Origin: Candidatus Sumerlaeota bacterium
GTDB lineage: Bacteria > Sumerlaeota > Sumerlaeia > SLMS01 > JAHLLQ01
Length of the DNA: 64,000 bases
Direction: 5' to 3'
Assembly (NCBI GenBank): GCA_030156535.1
Contig: JASGMJ010000011.1
Location: 62,001 to 126,000, forward strand
This document shows, piece by piece, positions 46,858 through 55,919 of this stretch (the first letter of the stretch is position 1; every line of letters starts with the position of its first letter). The position numbers were made by a program, and so were the translations under genes. The notes under the pieces are model-generated. The model did no database searches. It was given only the letters and a program-made list of their open reading frames with translations, and was not told the origin of the DNA.

Positions 46858-48276
46858 ATGAGATCGATCCACCTGGCCGACTTTATGGCCGAACTCCTGC
46901 GCGAAACCCGCCATGGCAACTTCCCGAGCGACCGCATCCTGCGCCGTTTCGTCCACAAGCGCCGCCAGCTTGGCTCGCGCGAGCGTGTCCTGCTGGGCGA
47001 CACGTACTACCACCTGCTCCGCCATCTATTGCGCATCGACGAGGCCATTCGCGCCGGGTTCGATTCCGTGCCGTTGGTGGCTTACACGCAGGACAGCTCC
47101 GGCTTTCCCGTTGGCGATGCGCTCGGCGCTCCCGCCTGGGCCACGCCCGCCGACCTCAAGGACGTCCCCTGGCCGCGCCTCGACCGCTGGCTCGATCAGG
47201 TGCGTGGCGCCCTGGCCGCCGAGGAACTCAAGCCTGGCCTGCTGGAGGAAGTCATCCCCGAGTTGGTGAGGCATTGGCCCGCCCGCGTGGAGGAGATCAG
47301 CGAGGGCCGTCTGCGCCGCCACCTGATCCGCTCCGGCGAGATCGCCGCCCAGTTCGCCGCCGAGACAAAGCCCGTTCGTTTTCCGATCAAGCACTCGCTC
47401 CCCGAATGGCTTTGGGCTCAGATCGGCTTCGGCCTGCCGCCCCGTGAACTCGACGAGGCGATGGCCGCTCTCAACAAGAGTGGCTCGGCCTGCGTGCGCG
47501 TCAACACGCTGCTCGCCACGGTCGAAGACGTGATGAAGCAATGCGCCGCCTCCAACGTGGAAGTGCGCCGCGGCGAGATCGCCTCGAACTGCCTGATTGC
47601 CGACAAGCGCATTCCGCAGGGCCGGGTTCCCGCGCTCGACGACGGCAAGGCGACCTTTCAGGACGAGGGGGCGCAGCTTCTCTCCGAGATCGTGGCCCCT
47701 GCGCCAGGCCAGACCGTCGTCGATGCCTGCGCCGGCGCCGGCGGCAAGACGCTCCACATGGGCGCCCTGATGGAGAACCGCGGACGCCTGCTGGTGTACG
47801 ACGTTTCGGCGAATCGTTTCGCCAACCTCTTCGACCGCGCAAAGTCCGCGGGCGTCACCATTGTCGAGCGTCTGGAGGAATGCCCGCGCCAGCCCGCCGC
47901 CGCCGACCTCGTCGTCCTCGACGTGCCGTGCAGCGGCACCGGCACCATCCGACGCAGCCCGGAACTCAAGTGGCGGCTCACGCGCGAAATCCTGCTGGAG
48001 CGCCTCTCCGTGCAGCGCCGCCTTCTCGACGAATGGTCCGTGCATGTGCGTCCCGGAGGACGCCTCGCCTACATGACGTGCAGTTTGCTCGCCGACGAAA
48101 ACGGCGCGCAGATCGACGCCTTCCTCGAGCGCTGCCCCGAGTTCGCCCGCGTGCCTCTCGACGAATCGCCCGCCGTCCGCCGCGACATGCTCACTCGCTT
48201 GGGCGACGTGCAGCTCTATCCCCATCGCCATGGAACGGACGGGTTCTTTCTCGCGGTGCTGGCACGATCAGGCTGA
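46858..48276 (+). CDS. RsmB/NOP-family rRNA cytosine-C5 methyltransferase
   Basis: VVDACAGAGGKTLHMGALM; DLVVLDVPCSGTGTIRRSPELKWRL (PCSG), MTCSLLADEN. Confidence 0.95.
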   Translation: MRSIHLADFMAELLRETRHGNFPSDRILRRFVHKRRQLGSRERVLLGDTYYHLLRHLLRIDEAIRAGFDSVPLVAYTQDSSGFPVGDALGAPAWATPADLKDVPWPRLDRWLDQVRGALAAEELKPGLLEEVIPELVRHWPARVEEISEGRLRRHLIRSGEIAAQFAAETKPVRFPIKHSLPEWLWAQIGFGLPPRELDEAMAALNKSGSACVRVNTLLATVEDVMKQCAASNVEVRRGEIASNCLIADKRIPQGRVPALDDGKATFQDEGAQLLSEIVAPAPGQTVVDACAGAGGKTLHMGALMENRGRLLVYDVSANRFANLFDRAKSAGVTIVERLEECPRQPAAADLVVLDVPCSGTGTIRRSPELKWRLTREILLERLSVQRRLLDEWSVHVRPGGRLAYMTCSLLADENGAQIDAFLERCPEFARVPLDESPAVRRDMLTRLGDVQLYPHRHGTDGFFLAVLARSG

Positions 48277-48283
48277 GGAAGCC

Positions 48284-49972
48284 TCAGTACAGAACCCACG
48301 CCTCGGGAGTGGGAGGCGACGGAGCGCCGAGCACATCGACTTCCTTGAGAATCGTGGCCACATAAGCGGGTGCCGCACCGTCGAGATCATCGTCGGGGTC
48401 CGTGAGGGGATCCCAGCGGTCGACAAAGAAAGCGTCGAGGTTGGAGACGGGATACCAGGCGATCTCCAGGTGGGTCACGCTGCTGGCCACATGAGTGGCT
48501 CCTGATTCGGGCAGCACCCGGACCAGTGAAACGGCCGTCGTGCCGCCACTCGATTGACCATAGGCGCCGGAAGTCAGATCACTCTCCAGCAACAGGCCGT
48601 TCACGTGGACATCGAAGGACTGGAACGCCCGGTTGCCGCTGCTGCCATCGTGCCCTGCGAAGCTGCGGATCTCCGTGATGTCCACGGGTTGCGCGAAGTC
48701 CCACCGGACTCTGAGCGACGGCTGCGCGTAATCGATCAGCACCAGTGTCACGCCACTTGAATCGAAGACGCCGTTTGTGATGGCCGCCAGCGTGCCCACG
48801 CTCGCATCGTGAAATCCACCATCCACGAGCGTCGGAGTCAGCCCGGCAACGAGGTCGTCGTTTCGCACTTGGTAGGGGAGCGAGGCGTCGCTTGTTGCAT
48901 CCCACACCGGCTGAGCTTCGCCCGGACCGGGGGTGAGGTCGGGCGGCTCGGGGCCGTGGTCCGTCAGGTTGAGAAACGCCGCGTACGAGGGCTTTTGGCG
49001 CGTTCGCCCGTCCGTGTACAGGCCCCAGCGGTCCACGTCGCTGAAGTCCTCGTACTGAAACCAGAAGTAGCGCTCGACATAGGGCGGATCACCCGGGTTG
49101 GCGGTGTCCACCAGATCGTCGATGATCTCGAAGGACGAGGTCAGGTAGCTTGCCTGGGCGGACTCGGAGACGAAGTAGCTGCTCCAGCCCATCTCCGTCA
49201 GCCAGACCTTCTTGAATCGGTCGTTGTTTGCGTTCATCACGGACTTGACGTGTGTCTGCAAAACATTCTTCAGACCCGGGTCCGGATTGGAGTAGTTCTC
49301 CGGGTACGGATGAACCGCGACGACATCGAAGGGGTAATGGCCATTCGCGGTGTGGTAGTCCTGCAGGGCCTGCGTGGCATAGAGATCGGAGAGATAATTT
49401 TCGCCGTAGTACAACCCCTTGGGCGAGATGCCGCCGAGCACCACGGTCGCCTCCGGATCGAGTTCCTTGATGGCATCGTGCGCCTGAATCAGCAGCAGGG
49501 CGTAGGGCTGCGGCTCGATGCGCACGTTGAAGTTTGTTTCCTGAATATCCTGCTCGTTCCAGATTTCCCAATGCTTGATCGGATGCTCGCGGTCGCGGAA
49601 GTGCGTGACGAGTTCGCGCACCCGCGCCTCGAACGTATCGCGGAATGTCTGCGTCGCCCAGTCCGAGCGATTCTGCCACTTCACCGATGAGTAGTCGATC
49701 AGTCCCAGAATACCGATGCCGCGTTCCCCCGCACGATCGACAATGTAGTCATACGCTTCGTAGTTCAGGCTGTTGGTGTCGTCCCCGCTGCCGATGAATT
49801 CCATCCGGATCATTGCGGGGTTCAGATAGGCAACATCGTCGGCGACGGTGCGCGTGAAGAGAATCCCGGCGCCGGGGTAGTACATCGGCACGCTGAGACA
49901 CTTGACCTCGGGGCGGTCGAGTTTTGCCTGAGCGGATGCAGCCAGGCCCGTCAGCAGGATCAGGGCGAGCAT
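48284..49972 (-). CDS. Secreted clan-A-like glycoside hydrolase with C-terminal discoidin-like domain and terminal WVLY
   Basis: Signal-like MLALILLTGLAASAQA; HWEIWNEQDIQ (acid/base NE) and VWLTEMGWSSY (nucleophile E); C-terminal TSDASLPYQVRNDDL...DFAQPVDITEIRSF; ends PTPEAWVLY. Confidence 0.8.
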   Translation of the reverse strand: MLALILLTGLAASAQAKLDRPEVKCLSVPMYYPGAGILFTRTVADDVAYLNPAMIRMEFIGSGDDTNSLNYEAYDYIVDRAGERGIGILGLIDYSSVKWQNRSDWATQTFRDTFEARVRELVTHFRDREHPIKHWEIWNEQDIQETNFNVRIEPQPYALLLIQAHDAIKELDPEATVVLGGISPKGLYYGENYLSDLYATQALQDYHTANGHYPFDVVAVHPYPENYSNPDPGLKNVLQTHVKSVMNANNDRFKKVWLTEMGWSSYFVSESAQASYLTSSFEIIDDLVDTANPGDPPYVERYFWFQYEDFSDVDRWGLYTDGRTRQKPSYAAFLNLTDHGPEPPDLTPGPGEAQPVWDATSDASLPYQVRNDDLVAGLTPTLVDGGFHDASVGTLAAITNGVFDSSGVTLVLIDYAQPSLRVRWDFAQPVDITEIRSFAGHDGSSGNRAFQSFDVHVNGLLLESDLTSGAYGQSSGGTTAVSLVRVLPESGATHVASSVTHLEIAWYPVSNLDAFFVDRWDPLTDPDDDLDGAAPAYVATILKEVDVLGAPSPPTPEAWVLY

Positions 49973-50250
49973 GGGGGAAAGAACGAGGCGGTGGGCAGGT
50001 TGCAAGATAAGGACTCCGCAGGCGATTGCAGGGTTGGCGAACGCAGCGCCAGAAAGGTGATAAGGGCAGCAGTGGAAGCAGCCCTTCTTCTGCCCGCCCT
50101 GTAACGCCCCCGACCCTGTTCTGCAATCGTTTACATGTGCTCCGCTGTCTTTTCTCCACAACCCGGTTGCGGCGCTCCGCCCGCTCGATCAGCATCCACC
50201 CGTGGCCTCGAGCTGCCACGCACAGTCCCCCCTCCCGGAAGGCCCTTCCC

Positions 50251-51234
50251 ATGATTGTCGTCACCGGCGGCGCAGGCTTCATCGGCAGCGCGCTCGTTCA
50301 TCGCCTGAACCAATTGGGCGCCGAAGACATTCTCATCGTCGATGTCCTGGGCACCGACGACAAATGGCGCAATCTCAACGGCCTCGTCTTCGAGGACTAC
50401 ATGGAGCGCGACGAGTTCCGCGAACTCGTCCTGCGCGGCAACGCCTTCGACGACATCAATGTGGATTGGGTCGCCCATCTCGGCGCGTGCTCCGCCACCA
50501 CCGAGCGCGACGCCGCCTATCTGATGGACAACAACTACGCCTTCAGCCAGGAAATCGCCGAGTGGGCGCTGGCCCGCGAGGCGCGTTTCGTCTACGCCAG
50601 CAGCGCCGCCACCTACGGCGCCGGCGAGCACGGCTACAGCGACGTTGGCCCCATCAGTCAGCTTCGCCCGCTCAACGGCTACGCATTCTCCAAGCAGCTC
50701 TTTGATATCTGGGCCATGCGCACCGGAGCGCTCGATCAATGCGCCGGAATCAAGTACTTCAACGTCTTCGGCCCCAACGAAGCACACAAGGAAGACATGC
50801 GCAGCGTCGTCTGCAAAGGCTTCGAGCAGATTCGCGACACCGGCCGCATCCGCCTCTTCAAATCCGACCGCCCGGAATTTGGGGACGGAGAACAAATGCG
50901 CGACTTCCTCTACGTGCGTGACGCCGTTGCGATGACGATCTTCCTGCTCGAAAACACCACGGCCAATGGACTCTTCAATGCTGGCGGGGGAGTGGCACGC
51001 ACGTGGAATGACCTCGCCCGCGCGATCTTTGCCGCTTTGGACAAGGAACCCGTGATCGAGTACATCGACATGCCCGAGAACCTGCGTGGCAAGTACCAGT
51101 ACCACACCCAGGCCGAAATCGGCAAGATTCGTCTGGCAGGCTATACCGCACCGATCACGACGCTCGAAGACGCCGTGCGCGACTACGTTCAGAACTACCT
51201 CGTTCCCGACCTGCGACTCGGCGAGGCCGGATAG
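50251..51234 (+). CDS. hldD: ADP-glyceromanno-heptose 6-epimerase
   Basis: MIVVTGGAGFIGSALVHRLNQLG; HLGACSATTERDAAYLMDNNYAFS; YASSAATYGAG; GLFNAGGGVARTWNDLA. Confidence 0.95.
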   Translation: MIVVTGGAGFIGSALVHRLNQLGAEDILIVDVLGTDDKWRNLNGLVFEDYMERDEFRELVLRGNAFDDINVDWVAHLGACSATTERDAAYLMDNNYAFSQEIAEWALAREARFVYASSAATYGAGEHGYSDVGPISQLRPLNGYAFSKQLFDIWAMRTGALDQCAGIKYFNVFGPNEAHKEDMRSVVCKGFEQIRDTGRIRLFKSDRPEFGDGEQMRDFLYVRDAVAMTIFLLENTTANGLFNAGGGVARTWNDLARAIFAALDKEPVIEYIDMPENLRGKYQYHTQAEIGKIRLAGYTAPITTLEDAVRDYVQNYLVPDLRLGEAG

Positions 51235-51728
51235 TGGCCGCGCCGGTCCGCCCCACGTCGATCATCATGGTCCTGCCCACACTGGAGGCCATTCCGCCTC
51301 TTGTGCTGCCTGACGGTTTTGCTTTGCGCTGGCACCAACCGGGGGACGAGGCGGCCTGGCTGGCGATCCAGCGCGTTTCCGATTTGATCAACGACTTCCC
51401 GGACGACGCCTTCGCGCGGCACTTCGGCACGGACGCGGTCGAGCACGGCCGCCGCATCGTCTATCTGGAGCACGACGGCCGCCCGATCGGGACGTCGGCG
51501 GCGTGGTGGTCATCGCCTCCGTTCGGCCCCGAAGCCGGGCGCATTCATTGGGTTGCCGTGCTGCCCGGATATCAGGGGCGCGGCCTCGGCAAGGCGCTGC
51601 TCAGTGCCACGCTGCTGCGCCTGCGTACGTTCGGCAACACATCCGCCTACCTCCAGACCGACACGCGCCGCCCCGTTGCCATTGGCCTCTACCAGCGGTT
51701 TGGGTTTGAAATTGTGGGTTCCCCTTGA
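51234..51728 (+). CDS. GNAT family N-acetyltransferase (GTG start overlapping hldD stop)
   Basis: IHWVAVLPGYQGRGLGKALLSATLLRLRTFG acetyl-CoA binding motif. Confidence 0.9.
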   Translation: MAAPVRPTSIIMVLPTLEAIPPLVLPDGFALRWHQPGDEAAWLAIQRVSDLINDFPDDAFARHFGTDAVEHGRRIVYLEHDGRPIGTSAAWWSSPPFGPEAGRIHWVAVLPGYQGRGLGKALLSATLLRLRTFGNTSAYLQTDTRRPVAIGLYQRFGFEIVGSP

Positions 51729-51862
51729 GTGCGGGCCCTGCAGTGGCTCTTTCCCTGAGCGGCGGGGTGATTAAAGATACTTTTAGCCTTGACCTGTCTG
51801 ACCGGCGAACAACCCTCGGATCCAGCAATTGTCGTCCCACTCATCAGACCGAAGGTGCCTGC

Positions 51863-52885
51863 ATGGAAGAGGCGGAACTGGATCTCATTCTCTCCCAACC
51901 AGACCCCGAGACGGTTGCCGCTGTCGGCAGGTTCGAGGGGCCGCTGATAATCCTGGGGGCAGGGGGCAAGATGGGGCCCAGTATGGCGCGCATGGCGCGC
52001 CGGGCAGCCCTCGCCGCCGGCCGGCCGGACTTGGAGGTCATCGCGGTTTCCCGCTTCTCCGATCCCGCCCAGGCAAACCGGTTGCGGGAATGGGGAGTGC
52101 GCGTGGTGGTGGCAGACCTGTCGGACCCGCAGGCCGTGGATTCCCTGCCTGACGCGTCGGATGTGATGTTCCTTGCAGGTCGCAAGTTCGGCGTCAGCGG
52201 AACGGAAGGCGCCACCTGGGTGATGAACACGGTGGTTCCCGGGAACGTGGCCAGACGATTTGAAAAATCCAGAATCGTCGCGTTTTCCACCGGTTGCGTG
52301 TATCCGCTGTGCGAGCGCGGGGAGCCCGGGTGCACGGAGGACTGCCCGCCGCAACCCGTGGGTGAGTACGCTGCTTCCTGCCTTGGACGCGAGCGCCTGT
52401 TCGAACACTACTCAAGGGAGTCGGGCACCAAGGTTCTCTTGCTGCGCCTGAACTACGCCATCGCGCTGCGCTACGGCGTGCTGACGGATCTGGCCCTTCA
52501 GATTCACCGCGGCGGACTGGTGGAGACAGGTGTCCCCGAAGTGAATTTGATCTGGCAGGGCGACGCGAACAACATCGCCCTGCGGGCGCTGGAGCTGGCC
52601 GCCTCGCCTCCTGCCGTGCTGAACGTAACGGGAGTGGAGACGCTTGCGGTGGAGGACCTGGCAAGGCAACTGGCTGAGCGCATGGGCCGCGTTGTTGAGA
52701 TCCAACCGCCGGGGACGACGCGGGGCTATGTGGCGGACGCCGCGCACTGTGCCCGTCTGATGGGGCCGCCCCGGGTTTCGACTTCCCGGATGCTGGACTG
52801 GACCGCGCAGTGGGTGGGTTCCGGAATGCCGACACTCGGCAAGCCAACGAGGTTCGAGGTGACTGATGGCAAGTTCCTTGGCTGA
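51863..52885 (+). CDS. NAD-dependent epimerase/dehydratase family protein
   Basis: GPLIILGAGGKMGPSMARMARRAA dinucleotide-binding motif; ATWVMNTVVPGNVARRF; FSTGCVYPLC. Confidence 0.82.
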   Translation: MEEAELDLILSQPDPETVAAVGRFEGPLIILGAGGKMGPSMARMARRAALAAGRPDLEVIAVSRFSDPAQANRLREWGVRVVVADLSDPQAVDSLPDASDVMFLAGRKFGVSGTEGATWVMNTVVPGNVARRFEKSRIVAFSTGCVYPLCERGEPGCTEDCPPQPVGEYAASCLGRERLFEHYSRESGTKVLLLRLNYAIALRYGVLTDLALQIHRGGLVETGVPEVNLIWQGDANNIALRALELAASPPAVLNVTGVETLAVEDLARQLAERMGRVVEIQPPGTTRGYVADAAHCARLMGPPRVSTSRMLDWTAQWVGSGMPTLGKPTRFEVTDGKFLG

Positions 52886-53945
52886 TTCGCACGGCCGGGC
52901 AGCCCTTCTGCACAACGGCCTGATGATTCCGGCGGCGCCCCTGGCACTCACGGCTGAGGGAGCTTTTTCGCCCCGCCACCAACGTGCCCTGATGCGCTAC
53001 TACGCGGCGGCGGGTTGTGGCGGAGTCGCCGTGGGCGTGCACACCACCCAGTTTGCAATCCGCGATGAGAAGGTTGGCCTGCTTCGTCCGGTGCTGGAAG
53101 TGTGTGCCCAGGAGCTTGCGGCATGTGAAGCCCGCCACGGGCGGCCGATTCTTCGCGTGGCTGGCGTCTGCGGCCTGACTCCTCAAGCGGTCGAGGAAGC
53201 CCGATTGGCGGCTTCCCTGGGCTATGACGCCGTGCTCCTGAGTCTGGGGGCATGGCACAGCGCGGAGGAGCCCGACATGCTGGAGCACTGCCGGACCATC
53301 GCCGCCATTCTGCCCCTGATCGGCTTCTATTTGCAGCCTGCGGTGGGAGGGCGGGTGCTCTCCGCCGCCTTCTGGCGCGAGTTCGCCGGCATCGACAACG
53401 TCGTGGCCATCAAGATCGCGCCGTTCAACCGCTACCAGACAATCGACGTGGTACGGGGTGTGGCTCTGGCGGGGGCGCAAGACCGCGTCACTCTTTACAC
53501 GGGCAACGACGACAACATCATTGCCGACATGCTCACGCCGTTTCCTGTACACGTGCCTGGCACCGGGCCCGTGGAGATGCGCATCCGAGGCGGCCTGCTC
53601 GGTCAGTTCAGCGTCCATGCCCGCACGTTTGTGCGTCTCATGGAGACGATTCGTGAATTGTGCCAAGGGGATGTCGTGCCTGCGGAATTGCTGAGGCGAA
53701 ACGTGGAGTTGACCGAAGCAAACGCCGTGCTCTTCGATGCAGCCAACGGTTTCCGTGGCTGTATTCCGGGCATCAACGAGGTCCTGCGGCGACGCGGGTT
53801 GCTGCCGAGCAACCGGTGCCTCGACCCCACAGAGGTTCTCTCGCCTGGACAGGCGGAGGAACTGACCAGGGTTGAACAGGATTATCCCTGGCTGTCCGAC
53901 GCTCCCTTCATCCGGGAGCACCTTCAGGAGTGGCTCGACGAGTGA
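52866..53945 (+). CDS. Dihydrodipicolinate synthase/N-acetylneuraminate lyase (DapA/NanA) superfamily protein
   Basis: YYAAAGCGGVAVGVHTTQF; LIGFYLQPAVGG (catalytic Tyr); NVVAIKIAPFNRYQ (Schiff-base Lys); LYTGNDDNI. Confidence 0.88.
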   Translation: MASSLADSHGRAALLHNGLMIPAAPLALTAEGAFSPRHQRALMRYYAAAGCGGVAVGVHTTQFAIRDEKVGLLRPVLEVCAQELAACEARHGRPILRVAGVCGLTPQAVEEARLAASLGYDAVLLSLGAWHSAEEPDMLEHCRTIAAILPLIGFYLQPAVGGRVLSAAFWREFAGIDNVVAIKIAPFNRYQTIDVVRGVALAGAQDRVTLYTGNDDNIIADMLTPFPVHVPGTGPVEMRIRGGLLGQFSVHARTFVRLMETIRELCQGDVVPAELLRRNVELTEANAVLFDAANGFRGCIPGINEVLRRRGLLPSNRCLDPTEVLSPGQAEELTRVEQDYPWLSDAPFIREHLQEWLDE

Positions 53946-54973
53946 TGGATGTGCTTATGCCTGACGGAACGGGCGGGGTCTGCCTGCAAGCAGCAGAGCA
54001 ACCGCCGCGCCCTCCGGGATTCCTGCGTGTTCGAACGCTCCGCTCGCTGGTCAGCCCGGGGACGGAGATGTCGATGCTGGCGGGAACGAAGGACGCCGAC
54101 CCGCAGGCGCTCAGGAACGCGGGCTTCCGTCTGGGATACAACGCCTGCGGCTTCGTCGAGGAGTCATGTCCCACGGTCCCCGGGATTGGCGCTGGGGATT
54201 TGGTCGCCTGCTACGGGGGGCCCTACGTGGAACACGCCTCCGTGCTGGCTGTGCCGCACCGCCTGGCGCATCCCGTGCCTGCCGGTCTGGATGGCGCGGA
54301 GGCCTGCTTCATGGGTCTGGGTGCCATCGCGCTTCACGGAATGCGATGCGGACAGGTGGCCCTTGGCGAGTCCGTTCTGGTGATCGGTGCCGGTGTGATC
54401 GGGCAGTTGGTGGCGCAACTTGCCTGCCTGGCAGGATGCCGCGTGCTTGTGACAGATCCGTTGCAGGAACGTCTGGATTTGTTTGCCGCCCACACATGCA
54501 GGGATTGGCCGGTGTCCGTGGCCGGGGCGGAGGAAGTCGCCGCGAAACTGCCCGCCGCCGGGGCGGACGTGGTGCTTGTCGCGGCGGCATCGTCCAGCAG
54601 CGAACCCGTGGCACGCGCATTCGAGTGGGTCGCCCGCAGGGGGCGCATCGTGCTTCTGGGCGCGGTACCCATCGAAGCCTCGCGCTCGCTGGCCTTCGAG
54701 AAGGAAGCCACTCTGGTGGCCACTCTCGCGGCAGGCCCGGGGCGCTACGACCCCGTCTTCGAGCGCGACGGCATTGACTACCCACAGGCCCACGTTCGTT
54801 GGACAGAGCAGCGCAACTGCCGGGAGGTGCTGGCCCTGATCGCCGAAGGACGCCTGCGCGTGCGCCATCTGATCTCGCGCACTGTCCCCGTTGCCGAGGC
54901 TCCTGCCGCCTATTCGGAGATTGCCCGGGGCTCCATCGCCGGCACCGTGCTCCTCCGCTGGGGGGACACGTGA
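53945..54973 (+). CDS. Medium-chain (zinc-type) dehydrogenase
   Basis: LVSPGTEMSML; VLVIGAGVIGQLVAQLACLAGCRVLVTDP; TGATG overlap with upstream stop. Confidence 0.87.
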   Translation: MDVLMPDGTGGVCLQAAEQPPRPPGFLRVRTLRSLVSPGTEMSMLAGTKDADPQALRNAGFRLGYNACGFVEESCPTVPGIGAGDLVACYGGPYVEHASVLAVPHRLAHPVPAGLDGAEACFMGLGAIALHGMRCGQVALGESVLVIGAGVIGQLVAQLACLAGCRVLVTDPLQERLDLFAAHTCRDWPVSVAGAEEVAAKLPAAGADVVLVAAASSSSEPVARAFEWVARRGRIVLLGAVPIEASRSLAFEKEATLVATLAAGPGRYDPVFERDGIDYPQAHVRWTEQRNCREVLALIAEGRLRVRHLISRTVPVAEAPAAYSEIARGSIAGTVLLRWGDT

Positions 54974-55860
54974 CCAAGGTCGCACTCATCGGGTCGCAGA
55001 GCACCCATGCCTGGAGCTTTGTGCGGCTCTTCAATGTTGAAGGCGTCGTGCCGGGCTTGCGGATCTCGGCGCTGTGCCCCGAATGCCCGGAGCAGGATCG
55101 CGAACTCTGCTCCCTTGGCGCCATCACCCGCACCGTCAACGATCCCGCCGAGTTGACCGATTGCCAGGCGGCGCTCGTGCTGCATCGCGACGCGGCCTTC
55201 CATGCAGACGCCGCGCGGCCATTCCTCCACGCCCGCGTGCCCGTGTTCGTGGACAAGCCACTGACCCCCACTGTTGGGGAAGGAAGCAGGCTCCTTGCTT
55301 TGGCAGCCACCCACGGAGCTCCCATCACCTCCTTCTCCGTGATGACGATGCAGCAGTCTTGGACTCGTCACGTTCTGCCCGCAATCAAGTCACTCGGCCC
55401 ATTGCGCCATCTCCAGATCGATGCCCCCGGAGATTCAAACAGCCCATGGGGTGGAATCCTGTTCTATGGAATCCACGCTGCCGAGTTGCTGCATGCCGCT
55501 GCCCCCGGGATGTGCCATTCCGTGCAGGCATACGTGGAAGGGAACGAGGGCGGTGCCCGCCTGGAGTACGAGGGGGGCACGGGCTCATTCCGGGCCACCG
55601 TCCGTCTCTTTTCCGAGCACGCTCACGGCTATCACGTCGAGGCAGCCGGCTCCGCAGGGGCGTTGGCCACAACGCTGGACATGGACCAGGATCCCTACCT
55701 CACGGCAGCCCTGGAGTTGGGCATGTTCCTCAAGCGCCAGAAACCCGGGCGCCCCGCCGCTGATATCCTTGGAGCCCTGGCACTCATCGAGGCCGCGCGC
55801 AGCAGTTTGGAAAACGGGTGCCGTGTTCCCGTGCACAGTCCCGGCATGCAGGCCGGTTGA
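54970..55860 (+). CDS. Gfo/Idh/MocA family oxidoreductase (GTG start, GTGA overlap)
   Basis: VTKVALIGSQSTHAWSFVRLFN; PVFVDKPLTPTVGEGSRLLALA (EKP/DKP motif). Confidence 0.82.
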   Translation: MTKVALIGSQSTHAWSFVRLFNVEGVVPGLRISALCPECPEQDRELCSLGAITRTVNDPAELTDCQAALVLHRDAAFHADAARPFLHARVPVFVDKPLTPTVGEGSRLLALAATHGAPITSFSVMTMQQSWTRHVLPAIKSLGPLRHLQIDAPGDSNSPWGGILFYGIHAAELLHAAAPGMCHSVQAYVEGNEGGARLEYEGGTGSFRATVRLFSEHAHGYHVEAAGSAGALATTLDMDQDPYLTAALELGMFLKRQKPGRPAADILGALALIEAARSSLENGCRVPVHSPGMQAG

Positions 55861-55919
55861 CCCTCGGACTATCATCAGATGCACGGTGCAGGTCGAGCAG
55901 GCTGTCGAGGCCGGCTTCC

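Noticed and set aside
52194-53921. 575-aa minus-strand ORF opposite the epimerase/DapA-like genes
   Set aside because: Spans two plus-strand genes with catalytic motifs; artefact.
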